Assembly (NCBI RefSeq): GCF_009905735.1
Contig: NZ_JAAALE010000005.1
Coordinates: 124,001 to 188,000 of the forward strand
Reading direction: 5' to 3'
Origin: Porphyrobacter sp. SLTP
GTDB taxonomy: Bacteria > Pseudomonadota > Alphaproteobacteria > Sphingomonadales > Sphingomonadaceae
Length of the DNA stretch: 64,000 bases
The notes below the pieces were generated by a model, which did no database searches, had not been told where the DNA came from, and saw nothing but the letters and a program-made list of their open reading frames with translations. Both the position numbers and the translations under genes were made by a program. Positions within the stretch are counted from its first letter, which is position 1. Each line of letters opens with the position of its first letter. This document shows positions 29,749 to 38,186 of this stretch, in pieces.

Positions 29749-30228
29749 ATGACAATTTCCGTTGGTGACAAGATCCCCGAAGTCACCCTGATCAAAGCGA
29801 CGGCAGAAGGCCCGCAGCCGGTCAAGTCATCCGACTATTTCGCTGGCAAGCGCGTCGCGCTGTTCTCGGTCCCCGGTGCCTTCACCCCGACCTGCTCGGC
29901 CAAGCACCTTCCCGGCTTTGTTGAAAAGGCGAGCGACCTCAAGGCCAAGGGCGTTGACGAAATCGTCGGCACCGCAGTGAACGACGCCTTCGTGATGGGT
30001 GCCTGGAACAAGGCCGCCGGCAGCGACGACATCACCATGCTGGCGGACGGGAATGCCGAATTCGTCGAAGCGATCGGCCTGACCATGGACGGCTCGGGCT
30101 TCGGCCTCGGCAAGCGCGGTCAGCGCTTCTCGATGGTCATCAATGACGGCGTCGTCGAACAGCTCAATGTCGAAGAGCCCGGTGACTTCAAGGTTTCGAG
30201 CGCCGACCACATGCTCGGCCAGCTCTGA
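29749..30228 (+). CDS. peroxiredoxin (Prx5-like)
   Basis: This 159-residue thiol peroxidase reduces hydrogen peroxide and organic peroxides. The peroxidatic cysteine is C49 in VPGAFTPTCS, the form typical of the Prx5 subfamily; the mature chain contains no second cysteine that I can see, so it is probably of the 1-Cys mechanism and needs an external thiol. The ATG at 29749 was chosen because upstream codons run through the promoter. A strong terminator follows. Confidence 0.93.
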   Translation: MTISVGDKIPEVTLIKATAEGPQPVKSSDYFAGKRVALFSVPGAFTPTCSAKHLPGFVEKASDLKAKGVDEIVGTAVNDAFVMGAWNKAAGSDDITMLADGNAEFVEAIGLTMDGSGFGLGKRGQRFSMVINDGVVEQLNVEEPGDFKVSSADHMLGQL

Positions 30229-30253
30229 ACCTTCACGCACAAATGCATAAAGA

Positions 30254-30290
30254 CGGGGCGCTTTTCCGAAAGGGGAAGCGCCCCGTTTTC
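30254..30290. terminator. bidirectional rho-independent terminator
   Basis: CGGGGCGCTTTTCC and its exact reverse complement flank a GAAA loop (30254-30285), followed by TTTT. It lies between the convergent peroxiredoxin and cytochrome b genes and can serve both. Confidence 0.9.
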
Positions 30291-30293
30291 AAA

Positions 30294-30983
30294 TCAGGTC
30301 AGCGGCGCACCGTAAGCCACCCATAGCGCAAAGCTGGCAGCCAGCCCCACCGCGAGCGCCGCGCGTCCCCATGGCGTCGGGCCAATCCCGGCCACGCCCG
30401 GCATCGGCGGACGGTCACCGCTCACCATCGGGCTGAGCAGATCATTGCCCTTCACCGCGTAAAAGGTGATCGCGGCCAAGTGCAGGCCGATCAGGCCCGC
30501 AATCACCCAGAAGAATGTCTCGTGCAATTCGGTGATGGTATCGGCGGTCATCACGCCCACCAGCGGGTTGAGCGGCCCAGTCATCCCGTCATAGGGATCG
30601 CCCGCAAACAGCCCCATGCTGACCTGAAGCAACATCGCACCGAGCAGCGCCAAGGTGCTCCAACCGCCAATCGGCGAGTGTCCGATGCGGGTCGCAGCAT
30701 CGGACAAAGCCCCGCGCAAATAGGCGATGACCTCGCCCGGTCCCTTCACAAAGCTGGAAAAGCGCGCGGTCTCAGGCCCGAGAAACCCCCACAGCAGCCG
30801 GAACACCAGCAGGCCGAGCAAGACCAGCCCGGTGCGGCGATGGAGGGCCCACTTGGAGTTCTCCGCCGTCCACCACATCATCGGGATGATCAGCAGAAAA
30901 CTCCAATGCGTGATCCGCAACAAGGGGTCCCACACCTTCACATCGCGCGAGGCCGCGGGGGGCGTGCCGAGCGGATCGGTCAT
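30294..30983 (-). CDS. cytochrome b561-type diheme membrane protein
   Basis: A 229-residue cytochrome b/b6-domain protein with about four transmembrane helices. Likely haem-binding histidines are seen in LRITHWSFLL, WALHRRTGL, TELHETFFW and LIGLHLAAITFY. It would move electrons between the quinone pool and a periplasmic cytochrome. Its start is six bases after the stop of the cytochrome c' gene, so the two form an operon and likely an electron-transfer pair. The C-terminal helix ends VALWVAYGAPLT-like, without extra domains. Confidence 0.88.
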   Translation of the reverse strand: MTDPLGTPPAASRDVKVWDPLLRITHWSFLLIIPMMWWTAENSKWALHRRTGLVLLGLLVFRLLWGFLGPETARFSSFVKGPGEVIAYLRGALSDAATRIGHSPIGGWSTLALLGAMLLQVSMGLFAGDPYDGMTGPLNPLVGVMTADTITELHETFFWVIAGLIGLHLAAITFYAVKGNDLLSPMVSGDRPPMPGVAGIGPTPWGRAALAVGLAASFALWVAYGAPLT

Positions 30984-30989
30984 CAGGGC

Positions 30990-31502
30990 CTACTTCTTGT
31001 CGTCGAGGCGGAACTTGTCGTGGCAGCCCTTGCACGCACCGCCCATCGCCATCGCCTGCGCTCCTGTGGCGGCCTTGTCGCCCTCACCTGCCACGGTCAC
31101 CAGCTTGGCGCTTTCGTCGACCAGCTTTTGCGCGGCGGCCTTGAACTCCTCAGGCTTCTGCCAGATCGACGGCAAAGCTTCGGTCTTGAAGCCATCGTCA
31201 ACACTGGTGCCCGCCGGGAAGTGGGTCTCGATCAGCTTCGCGCGCGTGTTGATATCGCTCGCCTTGGCGGCGATCAGCGTGAAATCGGGCGCGTCCTTGT
31301 CAAGCTCGCCGCGAACTGCCTTGAAGGCATCACCGATCCCTTCAAAATTGTCATGCCGTTCCTTGAGCACCGGCGGGACTTCGCCCGCCGCCGCGACATC
31401 ACCGCTGGGCGCGGCATCCGAAGCCCCTTCACCCGAACAGGCGGCAAGGACGCCCGCCAGCGCGGCGGCAACAAAAAAGCGGGTGGCAGGTATGCGCAGC
31501 AT
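30990..31502 (-). CDS. lipoprotein cytochrome c'
   Basis: The 170-residue product is a cytochrome c' / c556-like four-helix protein with C-terminal haem site C157-KGC-H161 followed by DKFR, as usual for this family. The N-terminus is a lipoprotein signal with lipobox LAAC (Cys22), so it should be anchored in the periplasmic face of a membrane. The ATG at 31502 follows GGAG; a TTG at 31508 is an alternative. Cytochrome c' proteins can bind NO or CO, or carry electrons; pairing with the downstream cytochrome b favours electron transfer. Confidence 0.88.
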   Translation of the reverse strand: MLRIPATRFFVAAALAGVLAACSGEGASDAAPSGDVAAAGEVPPVLKERHDNFEGIGDAFKAVRGELDKDAPDFTLIAAKASDINTRAKLIETHFPAGTSVDDGFKTEALPSIWQKPEEFKAAAQKLVDESAKLVTVAGEGDKAATGAQAMAMGGACKGCHDKFRLDDKK

Positions 31503-31585
31503 CAGCAATCTCCGTCGGTAAGGCTCATCGGCTGGGCCCGACCCAAAGGCTACGACGCTTTGCCCCTGATCGCAAATGCGAAAGC

Positions 31586-31612
31586 GGGACGCCTCCCTTG
31601 TGGAAGCGCCCC
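31586..31612 (-). terminator. candidate terminator downstream of the gene at 31638
   Basis: The minus strand folds GGGGCGCTTCC against GGAGGCGTCCC with two G-U pairs (31612-31602 and 31596-31586). The T-run after it is poor, so terminator function is uncertain. Confidence 0.45.
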
Positions 31613-31637
31613 ACTTGGCTAAGGCTTTTGAGTGAAA

Positions 31638-32087
31638 TCAGACGCCGCGGCGGCTGCTCTGCGCGCCGTCGGCCTCGGCGAGAAGTTCCGCACGATCCTG
31701 ATCGATCAATGCGAGCATGGCCGTACGAATATTGTCCCGGCGCGTGTCGACCAGCCGGTCGATCGCCTTGGCATGGGTTTCGCACCAGCCGGGACGCGAA
31801 CCGCTGACTACATCATCGCTGCTCAGGGTGCGGCGCGACTGCAGCGTCTCGCCAACCTCGGCGACACGCTCGACATTCAACGTCGCGGTCCAATTGCAGC
31901 GCAACGTGTTCGGGCGTCCGGCCGGACCGGCAGTCCCGACCTGTGTGGTTTCGATTGTGACCGAACCTTTGTAATCGGCCGCGATCGGGCCATCCGCATG
32001 GTCGATCACGACCTCATGCTCGAGTGCGAAGGTAGGCGAAGCGAGGCATGCGCTCAGCGCCAGCCCGGCAAAGACGTACTTCTTCAT
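31638..32087 (-). CDS. exported protein of unknown function
   Basis: This 149-residue product has a typical signal peptide (MKKYVFAGLALSACLASPTFA, cleavage likely before LEH). The mature part has two cysteines, C64 and C102, which could form a disulfide, and a charged helical C-terminal third (RRDNIRTAMLALIDQDRAELL). I do not recognise the family. It lies between folE and the cytochrome pair on the same strand, with separate spacing on both sides. Confidence 0.72.
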   Translation of the reverse strand: MKKYVFAGLALSACLASPTFALEHEVVIDHADGPIAADYKGSVTIETTQVGTAGPAGRPNTLRCNWTATLNVERVAEVGETLQSRRTLSSDDVVSGSRPGWCETHAKAIDRLVDTRRDNIRTAMLALIDQDRAELLAEADGAQSSRRGV

Positions 32088-32254
32088 GGTACTCTCCTGC
32101 TTGATCCCGGCCGTTAGGGCCGTGGATCAGACAAGACTACCATTGCGAATCGCACAAACCAAGGCTTGGCTCAGGCTAAATCAAGGGGTGGAAGGTGCAT
32201 TTCGGACACTGGAAGGTGAGGAAATTCAAAGCCTGAGTATTCGCAGATATGTGA

Positions 32255-32905
32255 TCAATATCCCATCAGGCTCATGACTTCCTTTCGGCTGCTGTCATTG
32301 TCGAGGAAGCAGCCGAGGATGCGGCTGGTGATCATCCCCACACCCGGTGTTTTGACGCCGCGGCCGGTCATGCAACCATGCTGCGCTTCGATCACCACGG
32401 CCACGCCATGCGGATCGAGATTGTCCCAGATGCACTGCGCGACTTCAGCGGTCAGGCGCTCCTGGATCTGCAAGCGCTGGGCATAACCGTGCAGCACACG
32501 GGCGAGCTTGGAAATGCCGACCACCTTCTTCTTGGGCAGATAGGCAATCGCGGCCTTGCCAATGATCGGCGCCATGTGGTGTTCGCAATGCGACTGGAAC
32601 GGAATGTCCTTGAGCAGCACGATCTCGTCATAACCGCCCACTTCCTCGAAGATGCGCGACAGATGGATCGCAGGGTCTTCCTTGTAGCCCTCGCAATATT
32701 CAAGCCACGCGCGGCCGACCCGCTTGGGCGTGTCGCGCAGGCCTTCGCGGTTCGGATCGTCGCCTGCCCATTCGATCAGAGTGCGGATGGCATCCTGCAC
32801 ATGTTCCGGCACTTCAGGCTTTCCCATCGGGTTTTCCGGATCGAACTCATCATCGTGATCGTGGGCCGAAACGTAGTTCATGGTCTGTCGTCTTTCTTTA
32901 CTCAT
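32255..32905 (-). CDS. folE: GTP cyclohydrolase I
   Basis: This homodecameric enzyme converts GTP to dihydroneopterin triphosphate, the first step of folate synthesis. The zinc and catalytic motifs are FQSHCEHHMAP and HGCMTGRGVKTPG. The protein is 216 residues from ATG 32905, or 208 from ATG 32881 (MNYVSAHD); neither start has a strong ribosome-binding site. The acidic N-terminal extension (DHDDEFDPENP) is variable in the family. No other folate gene is adjacent. Confidence 0.96.
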   Translation of the reverse strand: MSKERRQTMNYVSAHDHDDEFDPENPMGKPEVPEHVQDAIRTLIEWAGDDPNREGLRDTPKRVGRAWLEYCEGYKEDPAIHLSRIFEEVGGYDEIVLLKDIPFQSHCEHHMAPIIGKAAIAYLPKKKVVGISKLARVLHGYAQRLQIQERLTAEVAQCIWDNLDPHGVAVVIEAQHGCMTGRGVKTPGVGMITSRILGCFLDNDSSRKEVMSLMGY

Positions 32906-33080
32906 TGGCCCAGTCGGAGCCCCCTCGCCTGTCGATCCCGAGTGACGTCAACCCGTCAACCCCCAAGGCGTTCCATGCAGATACGCCGGTTGCGCGGGAA
33001 GGATGCTGTCCCCATCTTGCTTTATGTAAGGGATTGCCCCGGCAATTCATCCCCCATGGTGACGAGAAAGGCCATCGATC

Positions 33081-33470
33081 TTGCCTCAGCCCAGCATTGC
33101 CGATTTCGAAACCGCCGCTGCTTTGGTTGTCGCTCGCCTGCCGGATGCGTTCCGCCAGCCGCTGGCCGATGTGGTGCTGCGGATCGAGGAATTCGCGACT
33201 GAAGAGCAATTGCACGCTGTCGGGATTGCCGATCGCTGGGAGTTGACCGGGCTCTATGAAGGCGTCGCCCTGACCGAGCGGTCACAGTGGGACAGTGACG
33301 GGCTGCCGCCGGTCATCACGCTGTTCCGCCAGCCGCTGCTGGCCGAGATGGAGGAAACCGGCGTCAGCTTTGCCGCGCTGATCCGCCATGTGGTGATTCA
33401 CGAAGCCGGGCATCATTTCGGCCTGTCGGACGATGATATGCATGCGCTTGAGGAGAGTGTGGCGGACTAG
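33081..33470 (+). CDS. minimal zincin-type metallopeptidase family protein
   Basis: The 129-residue protein has the zinc-protease motif HEAGHHFGLSDDDMHALE at the C-terminus (HExxH plus a downstream Asp), matching the small cytosolic Zincin_1 (PF06262) family. Function and substrate are unknown for the family. The start appears to be TTG at 33081, with AGAAAGG upstream; no in-frame ATG exists nearby. A strong hairpin follows the stop. Confidence 0.85.
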   Translation: MPQPSIADFETAAALVVARLPDAFRQPLADVVLRIEEFATEEQLHAVGIADRWELTGLYEGVALTERSQWDSDGLPPVITLFRQPLLAEMEETGVSFAALIRHVVIHEAGHHFGLSDDDMHALEESVAD

Positions 33471-33485
33471 GCCGAGCCCAGAACC

Positions 33486-33523
33486 AACAAAGCCCGCCCC
33501 TTTTGCAAGGAGCGGGCTTTGTT
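33486..33523. terminator. bidirectional hairpin terminator
   Basis: A perfect 12-bp stem, AACAAAGCCCGC with GCGGGCTTTGTT, lies between the metallopeptidase gene and the convergent tRNA-Arg. Its edge touches the encoded CCA end of the tRNA at 33523. Confidence 0.8.
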
Positions 33524-33599
33524 GGCGCACCCGGAACGATTCGAACGTCCGACCCTCAGATTCGTAGTCTGATGCTCTATCCAGCTGAGCTACGGGTGC
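33523..33599 (-). tRNA. tRNA-Arg (anticodon ACG)
   Basis: A 77-base cloverleaf on the minus strand with encoded CCA. Acceptor GCACCCG pairs with CGGGTGC, discriminator G; the D-arm reads AGCTCAGCTGGATAGAGC, the anticodon loop CTACGAA holds ACG, and the T-arm contains CGTTCGAATCG. The A34 should be modified to inosine. Confidence 0.98.
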
Positions 33600-33613
33600 G
33601 CGCTGAGGGGCGG

Positions 33614-33642
33614 CACATAGGGGGGTGCGTCAGGCTTGGCAA
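33614..33642 (-). promoter_or_regulatory. sigma70-type promoter of tRNA-Arg
   Basis: On the minus strand TTGCCA (33642-33637) and TATGTG (33619-33614) are 17 bases apart, 15 bases before the tRNA. The -35 box lies inside the 3' end of the mutT coding sequence. Confidence 0.6.
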
Positions 33643-34070
33643 GAGGCGTTTGGCATTGATCCGAGATTTTGAAACAGCCGCCGTGCCAGCACAACATCGA
33701 GCGGAGGCTTTGGCAGCGCGAGCACCTCGTCAGGGGTAAACCAGCCCACGGCCCCGCCTTCCAGCGACTGCGGTTCGCCCTGCCAATCGCTCACGGTGTA
33801 AAGCAGAATGACAAGCGCCTGACCGTTGGCAGCAGCACCGCCCTCAGCAAAACCAGCAGGGGCGCAGTCAGCAGAACAGCAGGAAATTCCGAGCTCTTCT
33901 TCCAGTTCCCGCACCAGAGATTCTCTCGGCATTTCAAATGCTTCCACCTTACCGCCGGGAAACTCCCAAAGGCCGGCATGGTGCTTGCCCACGGGTCGCT
34001 GATGCATCAGCCAACGTCCGTCATTTCGGGTCAATGCGCCTGCGACAACTGTCAGCCACTTCCCCGTCAT
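33630..34070 (-). CDS. mutT: MutT-like Nudix pyrophosphohydrolase
   Basis: This 146-residue hydrolase has a complete Nudix box from G40 to I62 (GKVEAFEMPRESLVRELEEE, then LGI), preceded by LWEFPGG as in MutT. It probably removes oxidised dGTP from the nucleotide pool, though other Nudix substrates are possible. A cysteine pair (SCCSADC) in the middle is unusual. It is divergent from the first Flp pilin gene. Confidence 0.88.
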   Translation of the reverse strand: MTGKWLTVVAGALTRNDGRWLMHQRPVGKHHAGLWEFPGGKVEAFEMPRESLVRELEEELGISCCSADCAPAGFAEGGAAANGQALVILLYTVSDWQGEPQSLEGGAVGWFTPDEVLALPKPPLDVVLARRLFQNLGSMPNASCQA

Positions 34071-34171
34071 GTCGGCTTTCTTTCCATCAAAGTACCCGCC
34101 CTCAACTCTTTCTTAATCTTCCTCAACGATCTTTAGGACATCAGATTGATAACAGCACAGGTACACGTGTC

Positions 34172-34354
34172 ATGGGGGCAAGTTTTTTCAAGCGTTTGCA
34201 ACATGACACAGCCGGTGCAACGGCCGTGGAATATGGTCTTGTTATCGGCCTGATCGCCGTTGCGATGATTGGTGCGCTTTGGGAGGTTGCCAACACGACC
34301 TCCGATATGTGGGACGACATTGAAGCCCGCAGCACCGACGCAATGACGAATTAA
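34172..34354 (+). CDS. Flp-type pilin-like protein
   Basis: A 60-residue type IVb pilin precursor: short basic leader (SFFKRLQHD), the prepilin-peptidase-type site GATAVEYGLV and a hydrophobic segment VIGLIAVAMIGALWEV. The tail is acidic and has Trp residues the second pilin lacks. The ATG at 34172 has no strong ribosome-binding site. No Tad assembly genes are nearby. Confidence 0.85.
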   Translation: MGASFFKRLQHDTAGATAVEYGLVIGLIAVAMIGALWEVANTTSDMWDDIEARSTDAMTN

Positions 34355-34460
34355 TGGCAATTAGGGTTTTTTAAAGAAATTTGCCCTAGTTCAACAGTTG
34401 TCCGAACCGAGCCGAACTTAGGACGGGCAGTATTAGCGAAGACCAACCAGGAGACCGACC

Positions 34461-34643
34461 ATGAACTTCATCAAGAACCTGATCCGCGACGAACAGGGCG
34501 CCACCGCCATCGAATACGGCCTGATCGCCGCTCTCATCGCCGTCGCCGCGATCACCGCCATGACCTCGCTGGGTTCGACCCTCGAAGCGACCTTCACGGA
34601 AGTCGACGGCGAGATGCAAGAAGGCCTCGAAGCCAACAACTAA
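34461..34643 (+). CDS. Flp family type IVb pilin
   Basis: A 60-residue pilin precursor: leader MNFIKNLIRDEQ, processing site GATAIEYGLI, hydrophobic helix AALIAVAAITAM, then an acidic tail. It would be cleaved by a TadV/CpaA-type peptidase and assembled by Tad machinery located elsewhere. AGGAG lies at good distance before the ATG, unlike the upstream paralogue, and a strong terminator follows, so this is probably the major pilin. Confidence 0.93.
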   Translation: MNFIKNLIRDEQGATAIEYGLIAALIAVAAITAMTSLGSTLEATFTEVDGEMQEGLEANN

Positions 34644-34666
34644 TCGTCTGCCTTCGGGCAAACAGG

Positions 34667-34701
34667 AAAGCGGCGGGGAGCAATCCCCGCCGCTTTTTCT
34701 T
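34667..34701 (+). terminator. rho-independent terminator after the Flp pilin
   Basis: AAAGCGGCGGGG (34667-34678) pairs perfectly with CCCCGCCGCTTT (34685-34696) around a 6-base loop, followed by a T-rich run. Confidence 0.93.
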
Positions 34702-34757
34702 TGTGCATTCGAGATACGGCTAGATTGGGCGGCTCGTACCGCCAGCATGCGCGCAAA

Positions 34758-36233
34758 TCAGCGCGCCCGCACGACCAGCTTGACCTTCTGACCAGGCGTC
34801 AACGTCGCGCTACCGCTGAGCGCATTCAGCACCCGGAAGCGATCTTCCTGCGCGCTGTCATAAGCCATTCGCCGCGCCAAGCTCGCCACCGTGTCGCCGC
34901 GAGCGACGGTCACCACCTGCAATTTCTTCGGCACCACCGAAGTTGCTTCGGCCTGCGTGATTCGCCGCATCGATTGGAACATCGGATTGAAGGTCGCCGC
35001 GCGGCCCGCAGGCGCAATCGCGGTGAAGTGATAGGCGCGGTCGCGGGCAAATTCATAGGCAAACACCACCACATCTACCTGGCTTTGCCCATTATTGACT
35101 CGCGCAGTGCCATACACCGCGGGCAGGCCATTGACCGTCGTGCGCTCAAGCTGAGATGGGGCAAGGGTGCTGTTCTGACCGCCAAGGGCCGTGAACTGCT
35201 GGCGCACATAGGTTTCCAGATTGCCGTTATAGGCAGCCAGCGTCATCTGCGCCTGCCCACCCTGCCCCTGAATGCTGACCGCGCGGGTGCCATTGACCAT
35301 GTAGAAGCCCTGAGGCGCGGTGAAAGCGAGGCGCATTTCGGGGTGAATGAAGGTGCTGCCCTCGATCATTCCCTGCGCCGGATCGTCGCCGTAGAGCATC
35401 CCGTCGATTCGCGTTAGGAACGTGTCGCGATTCGTTACACCGGCGGCACCCGCCGCACTGGCTTTGGCGAGCGCGCTTTGTACCCGGCTGGCGGGGTCAG
35501 GGTGGGTCGAAGCCCATTCCGGAACGCTCGAATTGCGCCCTGCCAGACGCGCATCAAGCCCGTTTTGCGCCGCAAGGCTGGCCAAAACAGTGCCCATCGC
35601 GCGTTGATCATAGCCTGCACGACCCAGATACTGGATACCGAGATCATCCGCTTCCAGCTCCTGCTGGCGCGAAAATTTGAGCGTCAGCATCTGCGAGCCT
35701 TCCATGAAGGTGCGCGACAGGGTGTTGCCCAGCCCCGAATCGCCCAGCAAGATCCCTGAAAGAATCGCCAGACCGCCGCCGAGCAGCGTGTTTTTCTGCG
35801 CTTCGGCCTGGCGCCGCTGCGAATGGCGCGCGGCAACATGGCCGACTTCATGCCCCAACACGCCGGCGAGTTCCGCCTCATTGTTCATCAGTGTGACCAG
35901 CTGGCGGGTGGTGTAGATATAGCCCCCCGGCACCGCGAAAGCATTGTGCACGGGCGAGTTCAGCAGGCTGACGGTAAAGCTCTCGCGCGCATTGCCGAGG
36001 CCTGATTGCACCGCGATATTCTTACCCACCTGCTCAACATATTGAGCGTGGGTACCGGTCATCGCACCGCCGAATTCGGCCAGCAATTGCGGATGATATT
36101 GCGCGCCCTGCTGCGCTTCAGTCTGCGTAATCGGGGCCGAGGCCGAGGGAATGGCCCCGCCTGCGCCCATGCATCCGGTCAACGCCAGCGGCGCTGCGCC
36201 GAGCGCCAGTATCTTGCGTGAAATGCGTGCCAT
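34758..36233 (-). CDS. M48-family lipoprotein metalloprotease with LysM-like C-terminus
   Basis: This 491-residue protein starts with a lipoprotein signal, lipobox LTGC (Cys21). The zinc motif HEVGH is at 128-132, and the third-ligand helix is in ELEADDLGIQYL, as in the BepA/YfgC group that controls outer-membrane protein quality. The last 55 residues (VARGDTVASLARRM...TPGQKVKLV) look like a LysM domain that could bind peptidoglycan. I infer a periplasmic quality-control protease. It lies 108 bases downstream of accA on the same strand. Confidence 0.92.
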   Translation of the reverse strand: MARISRKILALGAAPLALTGCMGAGGAIPSASAPITQTEAQQGAQYHPQLLAEFGGAMTGTHAQYVEQVGKNIAVQSGLGNARESFTVSLLNSPVHNAFAVPGGYIYTTRQLVTLMNNEAELAGVLGHEVGHVAARHSQRRQAEAQKNTLLGGGLAILSGILLGDSGLGNTLSRTFMEGSQMLTLKFSRQQELEADDLGIQYLGRAGYDQRAMGTVLASLAAQNGLDARLAGRNSSVPEWASTHPDPASRVQSALAKASAAGAAGVTNRDTFLTRIDGMLYGDDPAQGMIEGSTFIHPEMRLAFTAPQGFYMVNGTRAVSIQGQGGQAQMTLAAYNGNLETYVRQQFTALGGQNSTLAPSQLERTTVNGLPAVYGTARVNNGQSQVDVVVFAYEFARDRAYHFTAIAPAGRAATFNPMFQSMRRITQAEATSVVPKKLQVVTVARGDTVASLARRMAYDSAQEDRFRVLNALSGSATLTPGQKVKLVVRAR

Positions 36234-36341
36234 AGGTGGCTCCTCCCGCTGTCATGTTCTGCTGCAAGCCTATCGGCAAAGCAGCGCAACGGAAAGGCTT
36301 GGCAAACGAAACCTTAACTTGGGATGGCACCTTTGCCGGGC

Positions 36342-37286
36342 TTAACCCCCGATGCCGAGGAAGCGCTCCTCGCGCTGGGCGATCAGTTCGGCGCGGCTAA
36401 GGCCTGAAAGCTGTTCGATCTCCTCGCTCAGCGCAGCGCCGAGCATCCGGGCTGCGGCCTGCGGATCGCGCTGTGCGCCGCCGACTGGCTCCTTGACGAT
36501 GCGGTCAATCACCTTGTCGCGCTTGAGATGCTGGGCGGTGATTTTCATCGCCTGTGCCGCATCAGCAGCCTTTTCCGAAGTGCGCCACAGGATCGAAGCG
36601 CAACCTTCTGGCGAAATCACCGAATAGACAGCGTGCTCCATCATGAGCACCCGGTTGGCAGAGGCCAGCGCAACCGCGCCGCCCGATCCGCCTTCGCCGA
36701 CGATGGCCGCGATCATCGGCACTTCCAGCGCCAGACATGCCTCGGTCGAGCGGGCGATGGCTTCAGCCTGGCCGCGTTCTTCCGCCTCGATCCCCGGAAA
36801 CGCACCGGATGTGTCCACCAGCGTCACCACCGGCAGGCCGAATCGGCTCGCCAGTTCCATCAGGCGGATCGCCTTGCGATAGCCTTCAGGTTTGCCCATG
36901 CCGAAATTGTGCGCGATGCGCGTGGTGGTGTCGTGGCCCTTTTCGTGCCCGATCAGCATCACCCGGCGGCCATCGAGCCGCGCAAAGCCGCCCATGATCG
37001 CCAGATCGTCACCGTACAGACGATCACCGCCGAGCGGCACAAACTCGCTGAAAGCATAGGCGACATAGTCGCGGAAATGTGGCCGCTGCGGATGGCGGGC
37101 AACTTGCGTCTTCTGCCACGGCGTAAGCGAGGCATATGTGCTGGCGAGAAGTTCGGCGCTTTTGGCCTCAAGCCGGCCGATCTCACTGGCGACATCGACA
37201 TCATGCAGCGCGTTGACGCTGCGCAGCTGTGCGATGCGCTCTTCAAGGGCTGCGACCGGCTTCTCGAAATCGAGGTAGGAAATCAT
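36342..37286 (-). CDS. accA: acetyl-CoA carboxylase carboxyltransferase subunit alpha
   Basis: The 314-residue product transfers CO2 from carboxybiotin to acetyl-CoA with AccD, in fatty-acid synthesis. The N-terminus (YLDFEKPVAALEERIAQLR) and the core GHEKGHDT, FGMGKPEGYRKA, EGGSGGA and SVISPEGCASILWR are diagnostic. It begins 15 bases after xerD and is likely in the same transcript. Confidence 0.98.
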   Translation of the reverse strand: MISYLDFEKPVAALEERIAQLRSVNALHDVDVASEIGRLEAKSAELLASTYASLTPWQKTQVARHPQRPHFRDYVAYAFSEFVPLGGDRLYGDDLAIMGGFARLDGRRVMLIGHEKGHDTTTRIAHNFGMGKPEGYRKAIRLMELASRFGLPVVTLVDTSGAFPGIEAEERGQAEAIARSTEACLALEVPMIAAIVGEGGSGGAVALASANRVLMMEHAVYSVISPEGCASILWRTSEKAADAAQAMKITAQHLKRDKVIDRIVKEPVGGAQRDPQAAARMLGAALSEEIEQLSGLSRAELIAQREERFLGIGG

Positions 37287-37301
37287 CGCGCGGGGCTAGT
37301 C

Positions 37302-38186
37302 TTATGTTGTGCGGCTTGCAAGCGGGTGACGGGAATTGACGAGGGCAACCAACCGCGCGGCATCGACATGGGTGTATATCTGGGTGGTGGAAATGTCCGC
37401 ATGGCCGAGCAATGTTTGCAGCACGCGCAGATCGGCACCGCCCTCCAGCAGATGGGTGGCAAAGGCATGGCGCAGCACGTGCGGGCTGATGGTCGCAGGA
37501 TCGAGCCCGGCGCGCGCGGCCAATGCCTTGAGCAGCTGAAACAGCCGCACCCGGCTCAGCGGTTTGCCCCCGTCCGAGGGGAACAGGTAGCGCGAGGTGG
37601 GCACCACCTGCGGACGCAGCGCCAGCCAGCGCGCCAGCGCCTCCAGCGCCCGGCCGCCAACCGGCACCAGCCGCGTCGTCCCGCCCTTCCCCGTCACTGT
37701 CAGGAACGGCGCATCACGTGGCACGGCGTGGAGAGGCAGCGTCACCAACTCGCTTGCCCGCAAGCCCGAACCGTACAGCAATTCGATCAGCGCCAGCAGC
37801 CGCACCGCCTTGGGATCATCGCCTGATGCCTCCTCCTCGGCGCGCGTGAACAGCGCTGTGATCTGGTCATGGCCAAGCACCTTGGGCAGCGGACGGCGCG
37901 CGCGCGGACGCGGCAGCGCGCCTGAGGGATCGTCGCTGCGCCAGCCCTCGTCGATCGCAAAACCGAAAAACTGCCGCAACGCCGAAGCTTTGCGGGCGAC
38001 GCTTGAGGGGGCCAGGCTCGCCCATTCTCCGGCCAGACTGGCCACCGCATCGCGCGGTGCCGCCGCCAGATCGCCGATGGCGTCTTCGGCTTGATTCAAG
38101 TCACGGCGATAGGCCGCCAGCGTATTGGCCGCAGCGCCCCGTTCAGCAGCCAGCATTGCAAGAAACGTCTCGGTACTGGCGGACAT
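37302..38186 (-). CDS. xerD: tyrosine recombinase XerD
   Basis: This 294-residue site-specific recombinase resolves chromosome dimers at dif. The catalytic set is visible: R143 (GSGLRASEL), K167, H236 and R239 (PHVLRH), H262 (LLGHAD) and nucleophile Y271. It has the SAM-like N-terminal domain and normal length. Its ATG shares one base with the stop of the upstream gene (TGATG), so translation is coupled. An ORF extension to 38384 lies inside that gene and is not used. It is a housekeeping recombinase, not a mobile-element integrase. Confidence 0.94.
   Translation of the reverse strand: MSASTETFLAMLAAERGAAANTLAAYRRDLNQAEDAIGDLAAAPRDAVASLAGEWASLAPSSVARKASALRQFFGFAIDEGWRSDDPSGALPRPRARRPLPKVLGHDQITALFTRAEEEASGDDPKAVRLLALIELLYGSGLRASELVTLPLHAVPRDAPFLTVTGKGGTTRLVPVGGRALEALARWLALRPQVVPTSRYLFPSDGGKPLSRVRLFQLLKALAARAGLDPATISPHVLRHAFATHLLEGGADLRVLQTLLGHADISTTQIYTHVDAARLVALVNSRHPLASRTT

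Noticed and set aside
32086..32277. Plus-strand 63-residue frame between folE and the exported-protein gene
   Set aside because: It overlaps the end of folE and the start region of the neighbouring gene, with no ribosome-binding site.
33503..33739. Plus-strand frame giving a protein with GTIRTSDPQIRSLMLYPAELR
   Set aside because: It is the antisense translation of tRNA-Arg and overlaps the mutT gene.
37302..38186. Tyrosine recombinase as the integrase of a mobile island
   Set aside because: Length, motifs and position with core genes fit the housekeeping XerD; no att repeats or cargo are nearby.
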